A model generated the notes under the pieces. That model was given only the letters and a program-made list of their open reading frames with translations. It made no database searches and was not told the origin of the DNA. A DNA stretch of 64,000 bases from Bremia lactucae (Eukaryota > Oomycota > Peronosporomycetes > Peronosporales > Peronosporaceae): assembly GCF_004359215.1 (NCBI RefSeq), contig NC_090619.1, forward strand, positions 2,149,498 through 2,213,497. Reading direction: 5' to 3'. Every line of letters begins with the position of its first letter. The first letter of the stretch is position 1. Of this stretch, positions 32,723-42,365 are shown piece by piece. Position numbers and translations under genes: made by a program.

Positions 32723-34580
32723 GCTGTTCTACAATGCTTCCACCACACCACCCAATGCATCCTTTCCCAGCACAATGGCCCTGACGGATGCAGCTCGCGA
32801 ATTCGCTCATGCAGAAGGATATGCTGTGTCTACCCTAAATTCCGACAAAAAGAAGATTATTTTGTAATGCGATCGACGTGGTACCTACCTGCAAAGGGCA
32901 GCAACATGACTTGAGTTGCCGCGAAACTCTGCGAGCCGATTGACTAATTGCCCGTTTCGTCTATCAGGGCGTCTACCAAGCGATAACAGCTTGCAACTGC
33001 GAACTTTTCATAGGGAACATAATCATGAACCTTCAGACAACATAAGTAGTCATCCGACTGCCTGACGCTTTCAATCAGAGCAAAATTTGTTAGTACAAAA
33101 ACTTCTTAAGGCTGGGATTGCGCCGAAAGAAATTGTCACAACCCTACGCCAAATAGATCCCAGCACAAAAGCAATAGGAAGGACAATCTACAACGAGCGC
33201 CAGCGGTGCGAGCAGAAGAGCTTCGCAATCGTACACCACTGGACGCTCTATTTGACATTCTGCATCATGCAGAGTGGGTTTATAGGTGTGAAAGATGATT
33301 ATCATCATCTTTTCACACCTATTCTATGCCAGCCAAAAATCTGTGGAACTCCTTTACAGACATCCATACGCTTTGGTGGCGGACTGCACCTAGATAGGTG
33401 CAGTCCACCACCAAAGCGTAAGGATATCTGTGATCGATTCATAATGCCGGATCCTCCATATCACTGGTGTCACAAGCTTCAACACTTCCTCCCAATTGCT
33501 ATTGCTTTCATCAGGCATGAACGTGAAGCGGACTACCTTTGGGCTCTCGATCAACTGCCACAGACAATCACAACAGACCGAGAATTTGCCCTAAAGAATG
33601 CCCTGAAATAACATTTCCCACCTCAACCCATCTTCTATGCGTTTAACATATTTAAAAAAACGCTCTAGCAAATTGTCGTAAGTTTTTTGGACCTGGGGAT
33701 GACTGGAATAAATTCGTGAAGAGTCGGACAGATGTAATCTATTCGAAATCAGAGGAAGTGTAAATCAATCTCATGATAAGCATGCACTCAACATATACTG
33801 CACTGCCTAACATGCTGGCCTATCCGGATACCACCTGTCTGACACATAAAAATTAATTTATTTACGCATACACCAGGAATTGCATGCATTTTGGCCACGT
33901 CACATCATCGAGAGCTGAAGGGCTTCATCATATGTTAAAGAGCTACATAAGTGTTCCGGAAAAAACTTGGGTGATGTACAAACTCGCGTAGCTCATGCTG
34001 CTTAAGCCCAGATTGAAAATCTTGGTGTTTAGCTGTCGTAGGAGCGAATGCAAGTCATGCACAAACACAGAAAATCCCTTTCTTTGCTGTAGTGCGCCGC
34101 ATTTCAATATACGCACTAGGAAAATGCTTTGAGCTATGAGTTATCTGAAGATCCTACCAATGCCACCATAACCTGTTCAGTTGCGTGTAATTCAAGAATG
34201 GAATACCCTGTCAGCATCAAATAATCTGCTTTTCTAAGAAGTGGCCGCCCTCTCACTGTTAAGAGTTTCCACCATTAATGGCGCTTGGATGCAGCTGCGC
34301 CTGCAGCCATGCCTGAAGTGGGTAGACAAAATGTTGCCACCATATTAGAGGCTGTCAAAGAACGTTACAACATGGTGGAGTATCGCCATCAAGAAACCAT
34401 TATGGGAACAGCTACGATAAATTGCAGTCTGGATGATATGGCTCCAAGAATTCTGTCCCTTAGCGTACTCGTGGTCGCTCAACTGGATCTAGACCGTCAC
34501 AAAAAATAATAATGTGCATCAATCATCAAGGCAACGAGATCCATCTGAATTTGAGTTTGTTCAAGTAGCGGATTGCTCGA
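32723..34580 (+). pseudogene. MULE (Mutator-like) transposase, decayed
   Basis: N-terminal part: LTDAAREFAHAEGYAVSTLN (32780-32840) then CDRRGTYLP, the FAR1-like zinc-binding region. Middle: LLKAGIAPKEIVTTLRQIDP and IGRTIYNERQR (33102-33210), LDALFDILHHAEWVY in a shifted frame (33240-33290). The DDE region has FLPIAIAFIRHEREADYLWA (33490-33540) and TITTDREFALKNAL (33570-33605), which includes a catalytic Asp. The C terminus reads QRDPSEFEFVQ at 34532-34565. Several stops, and two inverted duplications at 33282-33420 that replace part of the catalytic core. About 600 aa when whole, judging by spacing. Confidence 0.75.
33282..33420. repeat. two hairpins inside the MULE transposase
   Basis: 33282-33299 pairs with 33304-33322 (one bulge). 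33367-33391 pairs with 33396-33420 (24 of 25, loop AGAT). Both stems lie where the family has continuous coding sequence. Confidence 0.85.
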
Positions 34581-34790
34581 AACTTTGCATACAATCAGGT
34601 CAAAATGCACGCAGGTGCCCCATCGCTCAATCTCTGGCTCTTTTAAATAAGTCCTTTTATCCATCTGAATTTGAGATTGTATAAGCAGCAATTCGTTGAA
34701 GACTTTGCAGTATTTGCAGGAATAAGGGTCACAATGCACGCAGGTGCCCTTAACGCCGAATATCTGGCTCTTAAATAAGTATTTTTTATC
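34541..34790. repeat. two ~120-bp tandem units
   Basis: CCATCTGAATTTGAG(T/A)TTGT recurs at 34541 and 34661. Within each unit ATGCACGCAGGTGCCC and TCTGGCTCTTTTAAATAAG or TCTGGCTCTTAAATAAG follow. The first unit begins in the C-terminal codons of the MULE transposase. Confidence 0.8.
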
Positions 34791-34808
34791 CACTTCATCA
34801 ACTTGCCA

Positions 34809-35022
34809 TTCCACCCCAGCATTTGTTATTTCCACCCGTCATTATTTTTTCCACCCGTCATTATTTTTTCCACCCCTTATTTGTCTTTTTCCGCCCATAT
34901 AAATAAATATGCGAAGCGTTATACATAATGCTTCTGATTGGCTAATCGGAATCAAGTTGGCAGCGACGGTATTTTTTTGCATGGGGTGGAAATAACGAAA
35001 TGGTGGGGTGGAAATAACATTC
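34809..35022. repeat. inverted TTATTTCCACCC / GGGTGGAAATAA arrays
   Basis: Left: GTTATTTCCACCCGTCATTA plus TTTTCCACCCGTCATTATTT repeats (34828-34880). Right: GGGGTGGAAATAACGAAATG and GGGGTGGAAATAACATTCCC (34984-35022). The two blocks are reverse complements about 120 bp apart and could be the TIRs of a short element or the right terminus of the MULE. Confidence 0.6.
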
Positions 35023-35843
35023 CCCTTTATTTATTATCTAAGTTCTTAATAGCAAAAGGTGTGTTGTGAATTGTACACTTCAACCGAAGTATGCCCCATT
35101 ACAATTTTATATTCCGTTGCATGGTTGCTACTCTGGCAAATTGCAGTGCACAATTTCGATTTGGCACAGCCATAAAAAATATGGTTTTCGGCACTTCATA
35201 TGGTACGGATTCTTTATTCGATCAGGAGAATGATACTATGAATTCTGTAGGCTCTTATTTCCTCGATTTTTCGTTCCAAGTTGCTTAATTCTTCATGGAA
35301 GGTCCTGTCGCTGCGGATGCGCTCTTTGAGCAATAGTAATCAGGCAGCAAATAATAGGTGGGCGCGAGTGGGCTTTAATATATGCCCCGTCATGATTATT
35401 TAGTCCCCTTAAAAGTCTTGGCCCGCAAACGCTTGATTACTTACGCCATGAGCTATTTAGTGCTTGTACGTGCGCAAATAGCCCATGCTTTAGTAGGGTT
35501 GGCAATTGAGACCGTGAATGAGTCTAGCTAGTATCATGCATCTTTTTGTGAAGATGCTCAGACTTGGAAAATGATTTTTATGACACTATCGCGTTAGAAG
35601 CTCAGCTATTTAAAATGAGACTTGTCGAACGCAAATCGTGTATAAGATTTATAAAAAGCCTTCCCATCTGGGAGGTTACCGGCATGACTCTTCCGTCTCG
35701 TGGAACAAGACGAGTATATTTTCACCGACCTTTCGACGGGCGTGTACACGTCGATAGCGGCGAGTATGCTAACATCATACGTTTCAATTGAGAAATATTA
35801 AATAACAATACTCAGATTTGTGACTATTTTTGAATAACGACTA
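35023..35843. other. no recognisable gene
   Basis: Two short plus-strand frames (35091-35288 and 35564-35791, 65 and 75 codons) have no family I recognise. Purine/pyrimidine composition is ordinary. Possibly old repeat DNA. Confidence 0.4.
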
Positions 35844-36053
35844 CAGTATAACCTGTCTAAATTAATAATGTTGGGACGCCCTTTCCTGATAAATTTAAAA
35901 AGTTTAGAATTTTAGACAGGTGTAGTATCCCACAGATAAATTAATTATTTCGCTTTTTTGGAGGGATGTGGTTATAAAAGAAAGGCCTCTCCCACAATCC
36001 CCAAGAAGAACTCAGCAGCGCATCAACAATGCCTCTGGGAGGAGCACGCCACA

Positions 36054-38053
36054 ATGACGGACGATGTCCGTGTGGCTCTCTGCAAACATTACACATAGAA
36101 TCCCGCACTGATCTAGGCACAGCTTGTCAATTGACTTCAGGACAAATATCAGCTGGGGGTCAGCCAGGCGACGGTCTCCAGCACGCCGAAGAAGAAGGCA
36201 GACCATCTTCGACTTTCAGAAGACAGCAGTAATGTATTCACTGATGGAATCAGCTCTGCTGGCTTGGTTTAATGCCCATTCGGATCGTATCAGTCTTAGC
36301 GGAGACGTTGCCCGTGAACATGCAGAGCGGATTTTGGACCTTCTTTGTCCAGGACATGAACTATTTCAGCTTTCCAACGGATGGCTGGAATCCTATATAG
36401 CTCTGAATGGAATCCGCGCCTATCGCAGTTCGGAGAGAGCGGCGCGATGGACATGGTTGATGAGGAGGATGCGCTTTCTCCCTTATGCGAGGTCCTCAAT
36501 TAGTATAAATGGAAGAATATCTACAACATGGGTGAGACTGGCTTGTTCTATCGGATGCAGGTAAGCACTCTGCGAAGGACACCAAATTTTGTTATCTGGT
36601 GGCTAATGCAACTCTTCTGTTTCAAGCTGACACTTCGCTTGCAACAGGGAGCTGAAGGGGTGAAAGCAAACAAGGAATAAATGTGACTGTCTACTGCAAT
36701 GGTGATGGGTCCGACAGAGGCCCCTATGGATCATTGGCACTACGCCACTTCTCGCTGCTCCCGCCATGTCAATCTCCAGAACCTTGGCTATCAGTATCGC
36801 AGCAACAAGAAGGCCTAGATAACACAAATTATCATCTTGGAGTGACTGAGGGACTTCGATGGGAGAATGGCAAACCGCAAGGTGCTGCTGATCCTGGACA
36901 ACTGCAGTGCACACGTCCTGCTTGCTGATCTGTCGCAGCGAATCGCAATTCGCAACACGACAATCTACTATATTTCGCCCAACATGACGTCGAAGCTTCA
37001 GCCGTGCGACCAGGGTATCCTACGCAACCTCAAAGCCTACTAGGCGCAGCTTCTCCCGTATGCTCCTTCAGGATCTCGACAATGGTGTCGTTGAGCCGGC
37101 AAAGATAAACATCTTTCATGCTATCTAGGTGTCAGTCTCAACTTGGTCTAACGATGTCCGCATTGAGACCATCCATAACTGTTACCGGCATTGCAACATC
37201 CGGTCAGAACCAGCTGATGCTGCACCAGTCCTAGAGGAGCAGTGCCTTGACAATGAAGTCATGGTGGAGATGGAACATCAGATTAGACGCTTCAGGTATC
37301 CTATCGTGATGAACATCCGCAACCTGCTAGACTATCCTACCGAGCGGATCACATCATACATTCCAGACGTGGATGAAATCATTGAGGACCACCTCCCGAC
37401 TCAGCCTGAGGACGAGCAGGAATCGCTGTCGTAGATGCTCAGAAAGCACTCGAGTTGCTTGAGACAATCTGGCTGCAACAGGATGGCGGCGCGCTGGGTT
37501 TTCTCAAGTCCGTACAGCAGATGAAGGACAGCGTTGGAGCAATCCGCACAAACCAAATCGCTCAGCCTGACATACTGTAACGGGGCACTACGACTTGAAC
37601 TGCTTCAGTACAAGTCCATTTCGCACTGCCTCAGTTGCAAGTGGTGCCCTACATTATTTCACGTACACTAGTACGTGCAGAGGAAGACTTCTCTTTAAGG
37701 CAACTAACTTAAAGAGGGTTAAATGAAAACTGTATTAATATAAGTAAGTATCTCTTCTATCTATCTTGTAAATGCAAACCTAATTATAATCTAATACTAA
37801 ACATGCAATTGAATACTTATCTGATCTTATCTGTATCTCTCTTTTGTTTATCTCTACAGCTGATTAGTCTGCGAAATAGATAAAATGGTCTATACCTATT
37901 TATGGATAAGAATTTTGAACATAACTACATAGAGTAATATCCTCCAAATATTCTCTACGTTTTAGATAATATATTAATTAACAGCCTTTAAGTGTTAATT
38001 TCATGTAACGATACACCCCGTTACACATACGAGATTTCTTCAGACGTGTTTAG
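36054..38053 (+). pseudogene. pogo-like transposase (CENP-B HTH + DDE), split by a solo LTR
   Basis: From ATG 36054: an N-terminal HTH (MTDDVRVALCKHYT, LGVSQATVS) with three stops, the CENP-B-type HTH (MESALLAWFNAHSDRISLSG, GWLESYIALNGIR; 36235-36420), then the DDE_1 domain. Its first Asp is in YNMGETGLFYRMQ where family D-E-T reads G-E-T (36525), the second in VLLILDNCSAHV (36880-36915), the third in QPCDQGILRNLKAY (37006-37040). C-terminal EMEHQIRRFRYPI (37270). The final codons are QPDI, then the LTR with its target duplication, then RDFFRRV-stop at 38051. Frameshifts at about 36230, 36440 and 36640. It binds TIR DNA and catalyses cut-and-paste transposition in intact relatives. Confidence 0.8.
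37576..38025 (-). mobile_element. solo LTR, family A, with 5-bp target duplication
   Basis: TGTAACGGGGCAC to ACACCCCGTTACA, 450 bp, flanked by CATAC at 37571-37575 and 38026-38030. No internal sequence remains, so it arose by LTR-LTR recombination after insertion. Orientation is opposite to the gag-pol sense as judged from the LTRs at 25154 and 48626. Confidence 0.9.
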
Positions 38054-39552
38054 TGCTTTCAATTATTTTACAGTATCTGATTTTTTTCATCAAGAAAAAT
38101 TATATGAATAATAAATTTAAAAAAAGGGACCTCAAATTGCATTTAATAATTAAATTACAAAGGTTTATTAATCATTAAATGTGCTCGATTAACGACGAAG
38201 TTAAATGAATAATTTAAGAATCTTATTAATTAACTCGGGATTTTCTTAAGACAGGCTCTTCTGTTCATTTCATTTTTCTACTTCAAATGAAAGGTAAATT
38301 TTGTCTGGCTCAATCAAATGTGAAACATTCTCAACATCTAGAGCTTCAAGCAAAAATTCTACAGCATATCAGATTTTGCTCGTCACATAAATTCTAGCTG
38401 GGTATGTGAGCCAGCTTCGTGAAAGACGCATCATTTTTTCCCTGTCAAAACAACTATTTCTCTGCTTACAATTATTGGGTAAACTATTCCTACGAGGAAA
38501 CAGCCTCGACTGTAACCAGTATGTAACATAGTCGCATGTTGAAAGAGAATTAACGCAAGACAAAGTTGTCAACACGCAAACACACAGAAGACAATCGCGA
38601 TAATGCACATATATTGGATTGTTCATGCTTGAACTTTATATGGCGCAATAGTCCCGAGTCCGTAGGCTTACAATTCGTGCGATTGTAAGCTCGTTGGCTG
38701 CAGTGCGTCCTATATGTCGCAGCTGAGCCATAACATAGCAGGCTATCCTGACAAATACAAACACAGTTTCCTGTAAGCATTTTTTATTAAATATAAACAG
38801 TCCCGATCGTTAGCGCGAATGACTATTTTTTTGGTCAAAGCTAAACTTTATCGCCTATATTACCAGGCTTTGGCTTCATAAAAGAGAAATCTACGGGGAC
38901 GCGAGCTGGAGTAAGGGACCTCGAATAATCCAAGTGAAATATAATGATAATATCTATAGGTTATGTAGTTTTACGCTAGAGTTGCCATATCGTGCGTCTG
39001 TCGTAAAGCCGTCAGCTGGAATAAGAACGAATCTTAGCAAATGTTTCTATCAATATAGAATGCACTGCACACCCCTCCCGACTAAACCGACTGAATGGGC
39101 CGCCAATCGAGCTCAGAGAGCGACCAAGTTTCACGCCAAATACGCACAAATCACGCGATCGGATATTCCGCCGCTTGCCGTATGTATCAATTGGTCGAGA
39201 CTGGCGCCGACAGCTGTTCTCGATGATTGCTTTTTCCAAGAACGTCGGTGCAGAACCAAGACATGTGTGTGCATGACACGGGCAACTCGCGAGTTTTTTA
39301 CATCTGACTCTTATGCGGCTAAAGGCACAGTGCCGCACAAGCTCAAAATAACGACTCCTACAGTTTGCCTTGTCACGTGATCAACCTCGTTTTGAATTGA
39401 TAGTGGCAAGTAAGTGGACTGCTATTGATTCCGGCAAGAGGGTTACGCAAGACTTTGGTGCAGGGAACAATAGAGCTGTTTTTATCGAACCTTCAGCGCA
39501 GATTCCAGGAAAGTTGCGCTGGCGTGACGCTTCGGGCTCCGGAGGCTGGACA
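38054..39552. other. pogo tail and upstream region of the glycoprotein gene
   Basis: 38054-38350 is very AT-rich. Open frames here (minus 38369-38780, plus 38934-39380) look random in composition and have no domain. The last several hundred bases are presumably the promoter and 5' UTR of the gene at 39553. No classical TATA box stood out. Confidence 0.4.
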
Positions 39553-41466
39553 ATGCAGGTCCACCGACGGTGGCTCAGATTCGTGCTGGTGGTACTGCTC
39601 ATGAATTCACAGGCCAATGCACAGATTTTTGCAGTGCAAAGTCGCGATGGGGATCCAGAAACGGTCTTGAATTTTAAAGAGGATCTCAATAATGGACGTG
39701 TTCCAACGTTGGCGACGCAACGACCAGAACGGCCATGGTTGCTTGACCAGAATGCATCGTCGGACTCGTCGGAACCAGCAGAGCCCTCGACACCGACGCC
39801 CGAGGTTTTAAAACCAACCGACGCACCAAGTACACGGGCGCCTTTGACAAGTGCTTCCCCGGGAGTGAATAATAAGGACGTAGATGCTACCGACAAACCT
39901 TTACCTGTTAACAAACCCGTCGATCCTGCAAAGCGCGACGCCAATCGAGACAAAGCGACTGGTGTGGTAAAGCCAAAGGACGAGACCACGGAGGTTACGT
40001 TTACAAGGTCCCCACTTCTTCAACAGACAGCGCCTGTGTCCGACGCCATCCCCACGGCTGACAGCAATGCTAATTTTGACAAGCCAACCTCCAGTCCTCC
40101 AACTGAAGTTGAAATCAAGCCAGAGGAGTCGAAACCCGTGCCAAATGCACCACCGAAATCAATTTCTTTAAAAGTGAGGAAACAAATCATCGATCCCGAG
40201 TCTGGATCGGACGACGATGCCAGTGTAGGCTCTAAAAGTGATTTAAACGAGACCCAACAGACTTTGAAACCTCCTACGAAGAAGGATGCCAGTACGATTC
40301 AAGAGACTCTCGAATCAAATACAGTCGATTTAAAGACAAGTAAAACAAGTGACAAGACTACGAAACAAGACAATTTATCCGACAATGGTACGGATTCAAA
40401 GCAAGAAGCAGATACGTCGCGATCATCTTCGTCGTCTGGATCGCCGTCGGCCGCGGCGTCCGTATTAGCTGATGCAGCATCGAATGCCACGAGTACTGCA
40501 TCAAATACGTTAATGCTTGGTTTAATGATGGCAGGCGCGATTGCGCTTGTGTTACTGGTCGCCCTCTTTGTATACAAGAAAACCAATCAACTGGTCCAAG
40601 ACGACGACCCTGGTCTTGAAAGAGGACGTCACGATCACACTCAAGGCGTGGCTCAAGCGTCAACAGTGGCGGCAAATTATCATCAGAATCACAACATGTC
40701 GCCAACAGGGTTTAGTGACGACAATTACCCGCCAAATCCTGGCAATAGCCAATTCGATCAGGAGCCTTACGATCACGATGGAGGTCGACTTACGTACAAT
40801 GATCCAAACCTCGACATGTTGACACCACGAAGCCAAATCGCTTTAGCGCATTCTCAAATGTCCTTGCCACCAATGGCGCAAACAAATTCTTCACACGGTA
40901 CGAGTCAGTATTCGCAATACTCGTCCCAGTCGTCGTCGTTTTATGGTCAAAGTATGTATAGCTCTGGTCACTCGGGGAATCACTTTCAATCAAAGTATGA
41001 CAGTCGACATCGAGAGGATCTTGCTTCCGAGGACGAGAGCGATTTTGGGGGCGATTCGATTCAAGATCTGTCGAATGGATGGCATGGAATGGGTCAAAAA
41101 GGGTCGAAAAAGACGACAAAGCGACCGGATTTGTCTTTGGACGAGTCGTTTTTTGAACCCAAAGACTCGCGATCGACGTCAGCAAGTGATTATCACGGCC
41201 AAACGCGCTTTCAAGCGTCCGGCCAGACAGAATACCGCATGTCCACGGCAGATGAGAGCAGATATATGGGCGACGAGAGTTTTGCGGCCACGAATAGTAA
41301 TTACGACCAGAGCCACTACAATGGCGACCCGAGTTTTCAAAGCAGCGGCTTTAGCGAGTTTGAGGCATCTGGTGCACCCCGCCGACGAGGGGATAGTAGC
41401 AATCATGACGCGTCTTCGTTTTATCGGACCAAAGATTCTCGATTTACGGACGCTTCATACTATTGA
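39553..41466 (+). CDS. secreted type I single-pass membrane protein, Ser/Thr/Pro-rich
   Basis: 637 aa from the ATG at 39553. The frame is open back to about 39370, but this ATG starts a clear signal peptide (RRWLRFVLVVLLMNSQANA, predicted cleavage near residue 24). The ectodomain (about 25-315) is rich in Ser, Thr, Pro, Lys and Asp with few Cys, as in heavily glycosylated stalks. One transmembrane helix lies at about 320-342 (LMLGLMMAGAIALVLLVALF) followed by basic VYKK. The cytoplasmic tail of about 295 aa is Ser/Tyr/Gln-rich and low in complexity (SQYSQYSSQSSSFYGQSMYS), with recurrent G-D-(E/P)-S-F and D-E-S-F-F motifs towards the end. Intronless. No enzyme domain seen; I do not recognise the family. 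A cell-surface receptor-like or wall-linking role is inference. Confidence 0.8.
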   Translation: MQVHRRWLRFVLVVLLMNSQANAQIFAVQSRDGDPETVLNFKEDLNNGRVPTLATQRPERPWLLDQNASSDSSEPAEPSTPTPEVLKPTDAPSTRAPLTSASPGVNNKDVDATDKPLPVNKPVDPAKRDANRDKATGVVKPKDETTEVTFTRSPLLQQTAPVSDAIPTADSNANFDKPTSSPPTEVEIKPEESKPVPNAPPKSISLKVRKQIIDPESGSDDDASVGSKSDLNETQQTLKPPTKKDASTIQETLESNTVDLKTSKTSDKTTKQDNLSDNGTDSKQEADTSRSSSSSGSPSAAASVLADAASNATSTASNTLMLGLMMAGAIALVLLVALFVYKKTNQLVQDDDPGLERGRHDHTQGVAQASTVAANYHQNHNMSPTGFSDDNYPPNPGNSQFDQEPYDHDGGRLTYNDPNLDMLTPRSQIALAHSQMSLPPMAQTNSSHGTSQYSQYSSQSSSFYGQSMYSSGHSGNHFQSKYDSRHREDLASEDESDFGGDSIQDLSNGWHGMGQKGSKKTTKRPDLSLDESFFEPKDSRSTSASDYHGQTRFQASGQTEYRMSTADESRYMGDESFAATNSNYDQSHYNGDPSFQSSGFSEFEASGAPRRRGDSSNHDASSFYRTKDSRFTDASYY

Positions 41467-42365
41467 GCGACTTACGAGTCCTGACCAATTTTAATGTCCC
41501 TCAAAAGTTTGTCCATGGTTGTGTGTAAACCTACGGATGTCTGTCAAAATGGAATTCAAATTAATTTATACTTTTGGCGATTGTATTCCTGTAAATTTGT
41601 ATTTAAATTGCGAATTTTTCATTGTTCGTGAAAAACAAATTAATATATAGATTGAAAGGTTTTCTTTAAAAAAAATAAAAACAACCGACTGATGTGATGT
41701 ACACCAAGTGCGTCCGATCTCGTTCCGCAGTGGCAGAGACATCCTCGCCCCTTGGCAGACCTTGCAACTCTTCTTTGGCTCGTTGTTACGCCTCGTGGGG
41801 CGCGTTTAGTACGCAAGTGCCAATTCTTTGCAACGTATTGCAAGATTCAGTATCAAACCGCCGAATCTCTCGTGTTGCCACGAGTAGATTTAATACCGAG
41901 AACATCACGCTAGAAGACGCGCCATGGCGGACGCGCAGGATGTCCAGACGCTCAAGATGCAAGGCACGTGACATCGTGTGGCCATTTAAAGCACACTCTC
42001 TTCCTTTGTGACAATATCGTGTGGTTTGTAGTGGTACGGAAACACGAGAATGACCCGGATCGTCGACGTTCGACTCATTTGCGATTAGAACCGCCACGTA
42101 CGTGGCCATGTTGCAGTCCTTTTTCGTGCCATGATGCGACTTTAGACACTAATACGCGTTGTAACACGTAGAATCCGATGTCCGATTAGCGAGTTCTTTC
42201 CAACGGGCCCGCACATCAGGCGTTCATCGCCTTCTTCGCTCCAATACTAGCAGTATCGGGAGCTATGTACCACCGACAAAGGAGAACGATAGTACTCCTA
42301 CCGGCAATAATGCGTCTAGCAGCAACGCGATTGTTGAAAACGACAAGCTTTATGACTCGAAAGAA
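41467..42365. other. intergenic, 3' UTR then PP2C upstream region
   Basis: The 3' side of the glycoprotein gene is AT-rich (41560-41690). The reading frame of the downstream phosphatase is open back to about 42165 without an ATG (VRLASSFQRARTSGVHRLL in frame), so an upstream spliced start exon is possible. Confidence 0.4.

Larger units (their letters stand above)
35844..38053 (+). mobile_element. pogo/Tigger-like DNA transposon, 5' end to transposase stop
   Basis: The left terminus CAGTATAACCTGTCTAAATT follows TA (35842-35843), the TA target site of pogo elements. A subterminal inverted copy (AATTTTAGACAGGTG, 35909-35924) faces it. The transposase follows. The right TIR was not found within 300 bp after the stop. 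Confidence 0.7.

Noticed and set aside
35091..35791. Two short plus-strand genes
   Set aside because: 65 and 75 codons, no domains, no splice-linked partners.
38934..39380. 148-codon plus-strand open frame upstream of the glycoprotein gene
   Set aside because: Composition looks random and the downstream ATG starts a clear signal peptide, so this is more likely promoter/5' UTR.
39553..39640. RXLR-type effector
   Set aside because: A signal peptide is present but no RXLR-EER motif follows, and a transmembrane helix with a long tail argues for a membrane protein.
39381..39989. 202-codon minus-strand open frame
   Set aside because: Fully antisense to the glycoprotein coding region; composition mirrors the Ser/Thr-rich sense codons and no domain is seen.
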